64,000 nucleotides of DNA from the NCBI RefSeq assembly GCF_003490935.1, contig NZ_QQGD01000006.1, forward strand, positions 48,926 through 112,925, written 5' to 3'. The notes beneath the pieces are model-generated. The model saw only the letters and a list, made by a program, of their open reading frames with translations, did no database searches and was not told the DNA's origin. Positions 32,229 through 41,824 of the stretch are shown here, piece after piece; position 1 is the stretch's first letter, and each line of letters begins with the position of its first letter. The DNA is from Haemophilus haemolyticus_M (GTDB lineage Bacteria; Pseudomonadota; Gammaproteobacteria; Enterobacterales; Pasteurellaceae). The position numbers and the translations under genes are program-made.

Positions 32229-32660
32229 TTAAGCTGATTCATTCATTTGTTTAGCTTGGCTCTCACGGCGTTTAATCACTTTTTTACGTTTATGTGTAAA
32301 AGATTGTAAATGGAATAAATGATTCCCTAACAAGCCCATGATGACCAAAGTTACGCAAGTGCTGACAACATTAGGAATCAGTAAAATATTCACTTGTTCT
32401 ATTAATAAATCTGAATATTTAATGATTCCAACGCTCACTGGCACAAAAAGCACCGCCATAAAACGAATTAATAAGCTCGCGCCTAAATAAATCCAATCTA
32501 AATGAATTAATCGTGTCGTTAAACCTAAAAAGAGCAATAACAATCCCCAAATACTCCCAGGTACACCGGCCGGCACATAATGAGCGATAAGATTTCCGAG
32601 ATATAACATAATGTATAAAATGACCAACGAACGGACCAATAAAAATGATTTTTGAATCAT
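32229..32660 (-). CDS. CidA/LrgA-family holin-like membrane protein (YohJ)
   Basis: The 143-residue protein has four hydrophobic helices. LrgA features are the P-G-x-x-W-G segment in VPAGVPGSIWGLLLLFL, then FVPVSVGIIKY, with a lysine/arginine-rich tail. ATG 32660 is preceded by AAGG; a TTG at 32666 is unlikely. It lies directly upstream of yohK; the two are probably co-transcribed. Confidence 0.88.
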   Translation of the reverse strand: MIQKSFLLVRSLVILYIMLYLGNLIAHYVPAGVPGSIWGLLLLFLGLTTRLIHLDWIYLGASLLIRFMAVLFVPVSVGIIKYSDLLIEQVNILLIPNVVSTCVTLVIMGLLGNHLFHLQSFTHKRKKVIKRRESQAKQMNESA

Positions 32661-32779
32661 ATACAACCTTTTTTTTCAACTTTTCTCACAATGTTTCAAA
32701 ATTATTTTACGCTTTTTTTTTCTGAATTGACCAGTTTTTTTCGGTAAAATAACTAGACTTAGATCAAGAACCTTGCAAA

Positions 32780-33274
32780 ATGATAAATCGAAAATCGCTA
32801 TTTGCTATTCTATTACTAATTTTTACCGCACTTTCGGCGTGCTCTAGTGAAGAAAATACTTGCCGTGTCGTTGGCATTAGTGACGGCGATACACTTACCT
32901 GCCTTGCTAAAAATAATCGACAAATCAAAGTGCGGCTAGCTGAAATTGATGCACCAGAGAAAAAACAAGCTTTTGGACAAAAATCTAAAAAAGCGTTGTC
33001 TGATATGGTCTATCTTCGTGATGTGCGTCTTTCTTTAAAAGGCCAAGATCGCTATCAACGCACATTGGCGATTGTTTATTATCAAGATAAAAATATTAAT
33101 TTAGAAATGGTTAAACAAGGTATGGCATGGGCCTATAAGCAATATTCCCATGATCCGATTTATCTTCAAGCACAAGAAAATGCACAAGCCAAACGAATTG
33201 GTCTTTGGGCGGACAATAATCCGATTGAACCAAGTCAATGGCGCAGACAAGAGAAAAATCAATATGGCTTTTGA
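32780..33274 (+). CDS. Staphylococcal-nuclease-like lipoprotein (thermonuclease family)
   Basis: The 164-residue protein has a signal peptide ending in lipobox LSAC (Cys21) followed by a compact SNase fold. VGISDGDTLTC, VRLAEIDAPEKKQAFG and the active-site DRYQRTLAIVY (Arg) match thermonuclease. The general-base and Arg residues look intact, so an envelope-anchored nuclease acting on external DNA/RNA is likely. Its last 11 bases overlap the csdA start, although their functions seem unrelated. Confidence 0.9.
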   Translation: MINRKSLFAILLLIFTALSACSSEENTCRVVGISDGDTLTCLAKNNRQIKVRLAEIDAPEKKQAFGQKSKKALSDMVYLRDVRLSLKGQDRYQRTLAIVYYQDKNINLEMVKQGMAWAYKQYSHDPIYLQAQENAQAKRIGLWADNNPIEPSQWRRQEKNQYGF

Positions 33275-34463
33275 TTATCAAACTTTCCGTCAAGAATTTC
33301 CCTATTTCCAACGTGAAGATGCGGTTGTTTATTTAGATAACGCCGCCACTGCGTTGAAACCTCAAGTGTTAATTGATCGCACTGTCGAATTTTATGCTTC
33401 TGCGGGTTCGGTGCATCGCAGCCAATATGAGGCGGCCCAAACTGCGCAATATGAACAGGCTCGTACACAAGTTAAAGAATGGGTTAATGCTGAAGATAAA
33501 CGCGCTGTTATTTGGACTTCGGGTACAACTCACGCAATTAACTTAGTGGCAAATGGATTGCTGCCGCAATTAAACGCAGAAGATGAAATTCTGATTAGCC
33601 AAGCAGATCATCATGCTAATTTTGTCACTTGGCACGAAACGGCGAAAAAGTGCGGTGCAAAAATTCGAGTTTTACCGATTTTAGATAATTGGCTAATTGA
33701 TGAAAATGCGCTTATATCAGCCCTTTCTGAAAAAACAAAACTCGTTGCGCTGAATTTTGTTTCAAATGTCACGGGCACAGAACAGCCGATTAAACGTCTG
33801 ATTCAACTTATTAGAAAACATAGTCATGCGTTGGTTTTAGTGGATGCTGCACAAGCGATTAGTCATATTAAAATCGATTTACAAGATTTAGATGCTGATT
33901 TCCTCGCATTTTCTGCCCATAAAATTTATGGCCCAAATGGGCTTGGCGTTTTAACAGGAAAATTGACCGCACTTTCTCAACTTCAACCGCTCTTTTTCGG
34001 TGGAAAAATGGTTGATCGTGTATCAAATGATCGTATTACTTTTGCCGAATTACCTTATCGTTTAGAAGCAGGCACACCCAATATTGCTGGGGTTATTGGC
34101 TTTAATGCCATACTGAATTGGCTACAAAAATGGGATTTTACCGCAGCAGAACAGCATGCTATATCTTTGGCTGAATCCGTCAAAGTGCGGTTAAAATCTT
34201 ACGAGAATTGCAGATTATTCAATTCTCCTCAACCAAGCACTGTCGTTTGCTTTGTATTTGACGGCATTGACTGTTCCGATCTTTCAACGCTCTTAAGCGA
34301 ACAAAATATTGCGCTTCGTGTGGGAGAACATTGTGCCCAGCCTTATTTGGCACGCTTAGGCGAACGTACCACATTGCGCCTGTCTTTTGCTCCTTATAAT
34401 ACACAGGAAGATGCAGAGGCATTTTTTACCGCCTTAGATAAAGCTCTGGATTTATTACAATGA
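33264..34463 (+). CDS. csdA: Cysteine desulfurase, SufS/CsdA class
   Basis: The 399-residue class V aminotransferase-fold enzyme is PLP-dependent and moves sulfur from cysteine to a partner. The PLP lysine is in LAFSAHKIYGPNGLG, the catalytic Cys loop in RVGEHCAQPYLAR, and YLDNAATALKP marks the N-terminus. ATG 33264 is the family start; 38 upstream codons lie inside the nuclease gene. It overlaps csdE by 4 bases, giving the conserved CSD sulfur-transfer pair. Confidence 0.93.
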   Translation: MAFDYQTFRQEFPYFQREDAVVYLDNAATALKPQVLIDRTVEFYASAGSVHRSQYEAAQTAQYEQARTQVKEWVNAEDKRAVIWTSGTTHAINLVANGLLPQLNAEDEILISQADHHANFVTWHETAKKCGAKIRVLPILDNWLIDENALISALSEKTKLVALNFVSNVTGTEQPIKRLIQLIRKHSHALVLVDAAQAISHIKIDLQDLDADFLAFSAHKIYGPNGLGVLTGKLTALSQLQPLFFGGKMVDRVSNDRITFAELPYRLEAGTPNIAGVIGFNAILNWLQKWDFTAAEQHAISLAESVKVRLKSYENCRLFNSPQPSTVVCFVFDGIDCSDLSTLLSEQNIALRVGEHCAQPYLARLGERTTLRLSFAPYNTQEDAEAFFTALDKALDLLQ

Positions 34464-34840
34464 TAGAACAATTAAAACAAGCTAAAAATTGGGAAGATCG
34501 CTATCGCTTGATTATTCAAGCTGGCAAACATTTATCTCGCCCAAGCGATGATGAACTTGCTCAAATGCAACCTATTACTGGCTGCGAAGCACAAATGTGG
34601 TTTCAAATTATGCCTAAAAATGACCGCACTTTTCAATTCAACGGATTTAGCGAAGCCAGAATTATGAATGGCTTGCTTTCAATTTTACTCAATCAAATCA
34701 ATGGCAAAACAGCGGATGAATTGAATAAATTTGATATTACTGCATTTTTTAGCGAACTCGGCATTTCACAACGTTTAAGCGAAACGCGTTTAAACGGGTT
34801 AAACCAAATCGGACAGCAATTAAAAAATTTATGTATTTAA
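34460..34840 (+). CDS. csdE: SufE/CsdE-family sulfur acceptor
   Basis: The 126-residue protein has the sulfur-accepting Cys in PITGCEAQMWFQI and the SufE-like DDELAQMQ...LGISQRLSETRLNGL helices. It stimulates its partner desulfurase by taking the persulfide. ATGA overlap with csdA at 34460 supports a partner role. The 3' end overlaps the next gene by 10 bases. Confidence 0.92.
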   Translation: MIEQLKQAKNWEDRYRLIIQAGKHLSRPSDDELAQMQPITGCEAQMWFQIMPKNDRTFQFNGFSEARIMNGLLSILLNQINGKTADELNKFDITAFFSELGISQRLSETRLNGLNQIGQQLKNLCI

Positions 34841-35616
34841 TCGAAACCTATTTTCGCCTAACTGCCCTTGAAAATAACATTGAATCACAAAGCCGTTTAC
34901 TCAATGCCGCGATCGATCAATGGCGGTATAACGGGCAAGTTATCGGACGTGAAATTCCTTTATATTTAGCGGAAGAAGATGGTGCGCAAGGCTTTGCTAT
35001 GCGTGTCATTTGCCCTGAGCAAGATAGTCTTTTCCCGCAAAATAATAACGCAGAAGTAAATCGGGCATTAGAAGAAGCAGAAAAGTGCGGTGTAATTTTT
35101 GATGGTTTTCAACTTGTGGGCGATGATTTCAATTCAGATCAAACGGCAGAAAATGCGTCGCCAGCTTGGCAAGTGCTTTACACAACCCATTTACAAAGTT
35201 GCTCGCCGATTCATAGCGGAGAAAATTTCGCACCAATTCCGTTGTATAAACAGTTGAAAAATCAACCGCACTTAAGCCAAGATCTGATTAAATGGCAAGA
35301 AAATTGGCAAGCCTGTGATCAACTACAAATGAATGGTGCGGTATTAGAACAACAATCTTTGGCAGAAATTTCGGATCATGAAAGCACGCTTTCAAAACAC
35401 GGACGATATTTAGCTCAAGAAATAGAAAAAGAAACCGGCATACCGACTTACTATTATTTATATCGTGTAGGTGGGCAATCTTTAGAATCTGAAAAATCCC
35501 GTTGCTGCCCTTCTTGTGGTGCAAACTGGGGTCTAAAAAACGCGATTTTTGATACTTTTCATTTTAAATGCGATACCTGTCGATTAGTTTCGAATCTATC
35601 GTGGAATTTTTTGTAA
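34831..35616 (+). CDS. Zn-ribbon protein of the DUF2310 type
   Basis: The 261-residue protein has a C-terminal zinc ribbon (CCPSCGANW near 229-237 and CDTC near 251-254) and an N-terminal region typical of the DUF2310 family, possibly nucleic-acid binding. It overlaps csdE by 10 bases, so it is part of the csdA-csdE operon. That hints at a link to sulfur transfer, perhaps tRNA thiolation, but this is inference. Confidence 0.8.
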   Translation: MYLIETYFRLTALENNIESQSRLLNAAIDQWRYNGQVIGREIPLYLAEEDGAQGFAMRVICPEQDSLFPQNNNAEVNRALEEAEKCGVIFDGFQLVGDDFNSDQTAENASPAWQVLYTTHLQSCSPIHSGENFAPIPLYKQLKNQPHLSQDLIKWQENWQACDQLQMNGAVLEQQSLAEISDHESTLSKHGRYLAQEIEKETGIPTYYYLYRVGGQSLESEKSRCCPSCGANWGLKNAIFDTFHFKCDTCRLVSNLSWNFL

Positions 35617-35670
35617 TTAATTTATAAAGTGTCGAAATTTGCAAAACTCGAACACCTAATCGGAGAAAAG

Positions 35671-36510
35671 ATGAATTACCAAGACAACAGCTTAAAATCC
35701 TTAAAACTCGGTCAAAAAACGGAATACGCCTCTCAATATGACCGCACGTTATTACAGCCTGTGCCACGTGCGTTAAATCGTGATGGATTGGGCATTACTC
35801 AAAACCAACCATTTACTATCGGCGCCGATATTTGGACGGCTTATGAAATCTCGTGGCTCAACGAAAAAGGCTTGCCACAAGTGGCTATCGCAGACATTTA
35901 TCTGGATTATCAAAGCCAAAATTTGATTGAATCAAAAAGTTTTAAACTTTATTTAAATAGCTTCAACCAAAGCAAATTTGCCGACTTCAATGCTGTTCAA
36001 CAAACTATGCAACGCGATTTAAGTGAATGTGCGCAAGGTGATGTAAAAGTGCGGTTAAATCCAGTGGCAGTTTATAATTCTCAAAAAATTGATCATTTAC
36101 AAGGCGATTGTATTGATAAACAAGATATTGAAATTACCAGCTACGAATTTAACGCTGATTGGCTGAAAGATTGCGTATCTGATGAAATTGTCGAAGAAAA
36201 ATTAGTCAGCCATTTATTGAAATCTAACTGCCTGATTACCAATCAGCCAGACTGGGGAACATTACATATTCATTATGTTGGTAAAAAAATCGATCACGAA
36301 AAATTATTGCGTTACGTTGTATCGTTCCGTCAACACAATGAATTCCACGAACAATGCGTTGAACGTATTTTTTGCGATTTAATGCACTACGCAAAACCAG
36401 AAAAACTCACTGTTTACGCACGCTATACTCGTCGTGGCGGATTAGATATCAACCCATTCCGTTCTAATTTTGATAATTTACCTGAAAATTTAAGATTGGC
36501 GAGACAGTAA
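35671..36510 (+). CDS. queF: NADPH-dependent 7-cyano-7-deazaguanine reductase
   Basis: The 279-residue two-domain (type II, YqcD-like) QueF makes preQ1 in queuosine biosynthesis. The NADPH motif is ESKSFKLYLNSFN and the catalytic Cys is in SNCLITNQPDWG, with the substrate Glu in FHEQCVERIF. GGAGA precedes ATG 35671. No preQ1 riboswitch is apparent upstream. It converges on tyrA with a shared terminator. Confidence 0.96.
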   Translation: MNYQDNSLKSLKLGQKTEYASQYDRTLLQPVPRALNRDGLGITQNQPFTIGADIWTAYEISWLNEKGLPQVAIADIYLDYQSQNLIESKSFKLYLNSFNQSKFADFNAVQQTMQRDLSECAQGDVKVRLNPVAVYNSQKIDHLQGDCIDKQDIEITSYEFNADWLKDCVSDEIVEEKLVSHLLKSNCLITNQPDWGTLHIHYVGKKIDHEKLLRYVVSFRQHNEFHEQCVERIFCDLMHYAKPEKLTVYARYTRRGGLDINPFRSNFDNLPENLRLARQ

Positions 36511-36514
36511 AAGA

Positions 36515-36542
36515 AAAGTGCGGTGAAATTTCACCGCACTTT
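36515..36542. terminator. Uptake-signal pair terminator between queF and tyrA
   Basis: AAAGTGCGGTGAAA and TTTCACCGCACTTT form a perfect 14-bp palindrome serving the convergent genes. Confidence 0.9.
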
Positions 36543-36545
36543 CCC

Positions 36546-37670
36546 TTACCCATGCTTCAAATCATTTGCCTGCTGCAATAGCTGACGGCTTTCTTTTAAG
36601 AATTGTTCTGAATAATCGCCAAACCAGTCTCGTACCTTATGGAAAGCATCAATAAAACCTTGACGATCATTATCTTCAAAGAAAGTTAAAGCTTCTTCGT
36701 AAGTTTGTTTTAGTGTTTCAATTACCGATAAATTTTCTGGCTTATCCATAATAATATCTGCGTAAAGCTCTGCATCTTGCGCAAATAAGCGACCAATCAT
36801 CGCAAGTTCTAAGCGATAAATAGGGGAAGAAAGCGACAATAAATTAGCAAGATTAACGGGCTGTTTGGAAAGATGTAAACCATTCGCGAAAGTTGAAAAA
36901 TGGCGCAAGGCTTGTATATAAGTCATATTATGATCGTGTTCTGTGGCATCGATTTGATAAATTTTTGCGCCCCAAATTTGAATTTGCTCAAGTAACCATT
37001 CGTAACGATCAGGGAAACGGCCATCACAACGTACAACCACTTGTTTTGCCATACTTGCAATATCTGGCCCAAACATTGGATGTAAACCTAAAACAGCACC
37101 AGTATGGATTTCAAGCATTTTCTCTAACGGTTCTCTCTTAACAGAAGTTAAATCTGCAAGCAACATATTTTCCGTTAAATAAGGTTTTAGTCGCTCAATC
37201 GTTTCCAAAGTAATATTGATGGGAACGGAAACGATCACAACATCAGCATTTGTTAAAATACTTTCAGCTACCGTCCAATCTTCACGATCTAAAATAGAAA
37301 TTGGATAGCCAGATGCACGTAAATAACGGGCAAATAAACTACCCAATTTACCATAACCGCCCACGATAACAATTTTGTGAATATCAGGATTGATGGTTTT
37401 AAAGCCAAATTGGTTTTCATTGGCATAGGATTCGCGCATAAAACGACGTAGAACATCTTCAATCAAATCGGCTGAAATGCCTGCTTTTTCAGCTTCTAAA
37501 CGACGCGCTTGGAGCATTGCTATTTCACGATCAGGCGCATAAATAAGTAATCCATGTTGATGTTTAACTTTACCGACTTGAGAAACCAACTCAAGACGTT
37601 TAGCAAAAAGTTGGATAAGTTCGCGATCAAGCGAATCAATTTCAGAACGTAAATCCTTTAGGGCTTCCAT
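36546..37670 (-). CDS. tyrA: Bifunctional chorismate mutase / prephenate dehydrogenase
   Basis: The 374-residue T-protein has an N-terminal AroQ chorismate mutase (about 1-90, LRSEIDSLDRELIQLFAKRLELV) fused to NAD-dependent prephenate dehydrogenase (IVIVGGYGKLGSLFARYLRASG, then GLHPMFGPDIASMAKQVVV). It makes 4-hydroxyphenylpyruvate for tyrosine. ATG 37670 has AGG upstream; a GTG at 37679 is in frame. It is monocistronic. Confidence 0.96.
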   Translation of the reverse strand: MEALKDLRSEIDSLDRELIQLFAKRLELVSQVGKVKHQHGLLIYAPDREIAMLQARRLEAEKAGISADLIEDVLRRFMRESYANENQFGFKTINPDIHKIVIVGGYGKLGSLFARYLRASGYPISILDREDWTVAESILTNADVVIVSVPINITLETIERLKPYLTENMLLADLTSVKREPLEKMLEIHTGAVLGLHPMFGPDIASMAKQVVVRCDGRFPDRYEWLLEQIQIWGAKIYQIDATEHDHNMTYIQALRHFSTFANGLHLSKQPVNLANLLSLSSPIYRLELAMIGRLFAQDAELYADIIMDKPENLSVIETLKQTYEEALTFFEDNDRQGFIDAFHKVRDWFGDYSEQFLKESRQLLQQANDLKHG

Positions 37671-37759
37671 AAAACTCACCTGAAAAATTTAGTTTACATA
37701 TATTGTAAAAAATTAATTACAGATGAGATTACTAGAATTTTATAGGAAAGGCAATTAAG

Positions 37760-38680
37760 TTATGTGGATTGCGTAATTAACCGTTGTGGGCGAATGATAT
37801 TTCCATCGATCAATGCCACGCCTAAGAATAAATTCTCCGCTGAAAATAACCGCACTTGACCGCTTAATTGCTCGTCGTTAGCAAATTTCACTCGCTGACC
37901 AAAACCAATCGCTTTACTCTGCTCTGCATTCAAATGAAAAGCAGGCAATTTACTTACTGCAGTATCGGTTGGTAGTAATAGACGATCTAACTCACTTAAT
38001 GGAAAACTTTCAGCGAGCAGTTGTAACTCATCGATTGGCATCATTTCCGCTACGGGGTAATCCGCTACGACTGTACGGCGTAACATTGTCACATGCGCGC
38101 CACAACCTAGCACTTCACCCAAATCATCTACTAAAGTGCGAATATAAGTGCCTTTTGAACAATGCACTTCTAAGGTTAAATAAGGTGCGTGATATTCAAT
38201 AAAATTGAGTTCAAAAATCGTTATTGGACGCGCCTCACGCTCAACCGTAATACCTTGACGCGCATATTCATAAAGCGGTTTACCGTTATGTTTTAGTGCA
38301 GAAAACATTGTCGGCACTTGTAAAATATCGCCACGAAATTGTTCAAGTGCGGTCAAAATTTGCTGAGTTTCAACATGAACTTCACGAGTTTCCACGACTT
38401 GCCCTTCCGCATCGGAAGTATCAGTACGTTCGCCTAATTTTGCTGTAACAAGATAACGCTTATCTGCATCAAGCAAAAATTGTGAAAACTTAGTTGCTTC
38501 GCCCAAGCAAATCGGCAACATCCCTGTAGCCAACGGATCGAGCGCGCCAGTATGCCCAGCTTTGTTCGCTTGAAATAAACGCTTTACCTTTTGCATAATG
38601 TCATTTGATGACATGCCTTGTGACTTATCCAACAAAAACACACCATCAACATCACGCCAGCGTTTACGAGGTCTAGACAT
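37760..38680 (-). CDS. truB: tRNA pseudouridine-55 synthase
   Basis: The 306-residue enzyme modifies U55 in the T-loop of all elongator tRNAs. The catalytic Asp48 is in GHTGALDPLATGMLP, the YxY-type CSKGTYIRTLVDDLG is present, and a C-terminal PUA-like region follows. The ATG overlaps the rbfA stop (TAATG). It is the last gene of the rimP-nusA-infB-rbfA-truB group. Confidence 0.97.
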   Translation of the reverse strand: MSRPRKRWRDVDGVFLLDKSQGMSSNDIMQKVKRLFQANKAGHTGALDPLATGMLPICLGEATKFSQFLLDADKRYLVTAKLGERTDTSDAEGQVVETREVHVETQQILTALEQFRGDILQVPTMFSALKHNGKPLYEYARQGITVEREARPITIFELNFIEYHAPYLTLEVHCSKGTYIRTLVDDLGEVLGCGAHVTMLRRTVVADYPVAEMMPIDELQLLAESFPLSELDRLLLPTDTAVSKLPAFHLNAEQSKAIGFGQRVKFANDEQLSGQVRLFSAENLFLGVALIDGNIIRPQRLITQST

Positions 38681-39066
38681 TAGTTGCTTTCCTCAACGTG
38701 TTTTTTCTCATCTTCACGCACAACATTTGTCACAAGATTTGACATACGCATCCCTTCCACTAAGGATTGATCGTAAATAAAGCGAATCTCTGGCACGATA
38801 CGTAAACGCATCGCTTTGCCTAGCAACGAACGAATATAAGGCGATGCTTTTTCTAAGCCCTTCATACCTTGCTCAATTGCCGTTTCATCATGATCGAATA
38901 AAAAAGTCACGAAGATTTTTGCGTAAGATAAATCACTCGACACTTCCACATCAGAAACTGTCACCATACCAATACGGGGATCTTTCACTTCGCGTTGTAA
39001 AATGACTGCTATTTCTTTTTGTATTTCTTGAGCGACGCGATCGCTACGTTTAAATTCTCTTGCCAT
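38680..39066 (-). CDS. rbfA: 30S ribosome-binding factor A
   Basis: The 128-residue KH-fold protein matures the 16S 5' end and acts in cold adaptation. RVAQEIQKEIAVILQREVKDPRIG, MVTVSDVEVSSDLSYAKIFVTFL and MRIVPEIRFIYDQS are family hallmarks. It lies 212 bases downstream of infB, with infB's terminator between, so it may have its own promoter here. Confidence 0.97.
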   Translation of the reverse strand: MAREFKRSDRVAQEIQKEIAVILQREVKDPRIGMVTVSDVEVSSDLSYAKIFVTFLFDHDETAIEQGMKGLEKASPYIRSLLGKAMRLRIVPEIRFIYDQSLVEGMRMSNLVTNVVREDEKKHVEESN

Positions 39067-39227
39067 AGTTATTCCTTATTTATAAAAGCGCTCCATTCTA
39101 CTGGAAATCATTGGATTTAGCACGCAAAAATCCCTTTCAGCATGATGCTGTTTGTAAAGAAATTGAATATAACCATAAGAGATACTTTTATCGAAAATAA
39201 GCCTTATTTCATAAGGCTGATACAAAA

Positions 39228-39266
39228 AGAGCGATTAAAAACACTATGATTTTTAACCGCCCTTTG
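39228..39266 (-). terminator. Terminator after infB
   Basis: AGGGCGGTTAAAAA pairs (two G-U wobbles) with TTTTTAATCGCTCT across an 8-base loop, followed on the minus strand by TTTTTG. Confidence 0.7.
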
Positions 39267-39278
39267 TTTTGTTAAAGG

Positions 39279-41813
39279 TTAGATTGAACGTTTAACTTCA
39301 ACTACTTCAAACACCTCGATTTGGTCGCCGACTTTTACATCGTTGTAGTTTTTCACGCCGATACCACATTCCATACCGTTACGAACTTCAGATACATCAT
39401 CTTTGAAACGACGAAGAGATTCTAATTCCCCTTCAAAGATAACGACGTTGTCACGTAATACACGGATTGGGTTGTTACGTTTCACTACACCTTCGGTCAC
39501 CATACAACCTGCGATTGCACCAAATTTCGGATGACGGAATACATCACGAACTTCAGCTAAGCCAATAATTTCTTGTTTAAATTCAGGCTCTAACATACCG
39601 CTCATTGCTGCTTTAATTTCATTTAACAATTCATAGATGATTGAGTAGTAACGTAAATCAATGTTTTCCGCTTCAATGACACGACGTGCAGATGCATCAG
39701 CACGAACGTTAAAGCCAACAATGATAGCATTAGATGCTGCTGCTAAAGTTGCATCAGTTTCAGTAATACCACCTACACCAGAACCAACAACTTTAACTTT
39801 TACTTCATTGGTAGAAAGTTCATTTAACGCTTGAACAATCGCTTCTACAGAGCCTTGTACGTCTGCTTTCACAATAACGTTCAATTCAGCCACATCGCCT
39901 TCAGACATATTGCTAAACATATTTTCAAGTTTCGCTTTTTGCTGACGAGCTAATTTCACTTCACGGAATTTACCTTGACGATATAACGCCACTTCACGTG
40001 CTTTTTTCTCATCACGTACAACGGTTGCTTCATCACCCGCAGCAGGCACGCCTGAAAGACCTAATAATTCAACCGGAATTGAAGGACCAGCTTCATCCAC
40101 TTCTTTTCCGTTTTCATCACGCATTGCACGCACACGGCCGTATTCAAAACCACAAAGTACGATGTCACCTTTATGTAATGTACCTGATTGAACCAAGATA
40201 GTTGCCACAGGGCCACGACCTTTATCCAAGTAAGATTCAATGACTACACCACTTGCCATGCCGTCTTTTACAGCGGTCAATTCAAGTACTTCAGATTGAA
40301 GTAAGATTGCATCTAATAACTCATCAACCCCTGTACCTTTCTTCGCTGATACTGGAACGAATTGCACATCACCACCGAATTTTTCAGAAATTACATCATG
40401 TTGTAATAATTCTTGCTCAACACGGTCTGGGTTTGCTTCTGGTTTATCGATTTTATTTACTGCAACCACTAAAGGTGCACCCGCTGCTTTTGCGTGTTGA
40501 ATTGCTTCGATAGTTTGAGGCATCACACCATCATCGGCAGCAACAACAAGAACAACGATATCTGTTGCTTTTGCACCGCGTGCACGCATAGAAGTAAATG
40601 CGGCGTGCCCCGGAGTATCCAAGAAGGTGATCATTTTTCCATCATCCATTTCTACGTGATACGCACCGATATGTTGGGTAATACCACCCGCTTCACCTGC
40701 AGCAACTTTCGCTTTACGAATATAGTCAAGTAAAGAGGTTTTACCATGGTCAACGTGACCCATGATGGTTACAACTGGCGCACGCGTTACTTTTTCTGCG
40801 TTTACATCGCGATCGCCTAATACTGCTTCTTCAAGCTCATTTTCGTTGCGAAGAATTACTTTATGACCAAGTTCTTCCGCTACTAATTGAGCGGTTTCTT
40901 GGTCGATAACTTGGTTGATAGTAACCATTTCGCCCATCTTCATCATCGTTTTGATGATTTCAGTCGCTTTTACAGCCATCTTGTTCGCTAATTCAGCAAC
41001 GGTGATGGTTTCACCAATGACAACATCTGCTTTTACAGCTTGAACTGGTTTAGTAAAGGCTTGTTGAAGTGCGGCACCTTTTTTGCCATTTTTACCTTTA
41101 CCAAACTTAGCGTCTTTTTGATTTTTACGATTAGATTCGCGCTCGTTTTTCGAGTTTTTGCTATTTTCATCGTCGCGACCGCCTTTTTTCGCTTTCGCTA
41201 CTTTATTTTTGCCACGGCCACGATTTTCGTTACGACGATCTTCTTCATCTTCAGCTTCAAGTGCATATCTTGAACTTAAGTTGTAATCAGAATAGTCTTC
41301 TGAAGAAGATTCATTGTCTGAATCATCTGCTTCAGCGTAACGTTTTGCTTCTTCTGCTGCACGGCGAGCTTGTTCTTCAGCTTTTTGACGAGCTAATTCT
41401 TCAGCCTTACGACGAAGTTCAGCCTCTTCTGCTTTACGTTTCTCTTTTTCAGGATCAACAGATTTAGCTTTAGAATCTACCGCACTTTTTGCTGGCTTAG
41501 CTGTTTCTACTTTCGCTTTTTCAGCTTTTGCTTTTTCATCAGCTTCTTTCTTAGCTGCCGCTTTTTCAGCTTCTAAACGAGCTTTTTCTTCTGCTGCTTT
41601 TTGTTCAGCAATTTTTTTCGCCTCAGCTTCTTGCTGTGCTTTTAATTTTACTTCTTCTTGTTGAGCAATATCAGTTTTTACTGTTCGTTTTTTACGTACT
41701 TCTACTTGTACTTCTTTGCTTTTACCGCTAGTTGTGGTACTGCTAACTGTTGTTTTTGTTCTGCGTTGAATGCTTAATTTTTTTGGCGCATCAGCCTTAA
41801 CATCTTCAGTCAT
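39279..41813 (-). CDS. infB: Translation initiation factor IF-2
   Basis: The GTPase of 844 residues delivers fMet-tRNA to the ribosome. The long charged Ala/Lys/Glu N-terminal region (about 60-270) is followed by the G domain (IMGHVDHGKTSLLDYI, FLDTPGHAAFTSM, VAVNKIDKP) and domains II-IV, ending VEVKRSI. ATG 41813 (MTEDVKADAPKK) is 12 bases after the nusA stop. Upstream in-frame codons overlap nusA and are not translated. Shorter internally started forms are possible, as in E. coli. Confidence 0.97.
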   Translation of the reverse strand: MTEDVKADAPKKLSIQRRTKTTVSSTTTSGKSKEVQVEVRKKRTVKTDIAQQEEVKLKAQQEAEAKKIAEQKAAEEKARLEAEKAAAKKEADEKAKAEKAKVETAKPAKSAVDSKAKSVDPEKEKRKAEEAELRRKAEELARQKAEEQARRAAEEAKRYAEADDSDNESSSEDYSDYNLSSRYALEAEDEEDRRNENRGRGKNKVAKAKKGGRDDENSKNSKNERESNRKNQKDAKFGKGKNGKKGAALQQAFTKPVQAVKADVVIGETITVAELANKMAVKATEIIKTMMKMGEMVTINQVIDQETAQLVAEELGHKVILRNENELEEAVLGDRDVNAEKVTRAPVVTIMGHVDHGKTSLLDYIRKAKVAAGEAGGITQHIGAYHVEMDDGKMITFLDTPGHAAFTSMRARGAKATDIVVLVVAADDGVMPQTIEAIQHAKAAGAPLVVAVNKIDKPEANPDRVEQELLQHDVISEKFGGDVQFVPVSAKKGTGVDELLDAILLQSEVLELTAVKDGMASGVVIESYLDKGRGPVATILVQSGTLHKGDIVLCGFEYGRVRAMRDENGKEVDEAGPSIPVELLGLSGVPAAGDEATVVRDEKKAREVALYRQGKFREVKLARQQKAKLENMFSNMSEGDVAELNVIVKADVQGSVEAIVQALNELSTNEVKVKVVGSGVGGITETDATLAAASNAIIVGFNVRADASARRVIEAENIDLRYYSIIYELLNEIKAAMSGMLEPEFKQEIIGLAEVRDVFRHPKFGAIAGCMVTEGVVKRNNPIRVLRDNVVIFEGELESLRRFKDDVSEVRNGMECGIGVKNYNDVKVGDQIEVFEVVEVKRSI

Positions 41814-41824
41814 TACTGCTCTCC

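Noticed and set aside
33150..33263. N-terminal extension of csdA
   Set aside because: It lies inside the nuclease gene in another frame; the family start is ATG 33264.
35617..35670. preQ1 riboswitch ahead of queF
   Set aside because: The 54-base gap does not show the required small H-type pseudoknot pattern that I could recognise.
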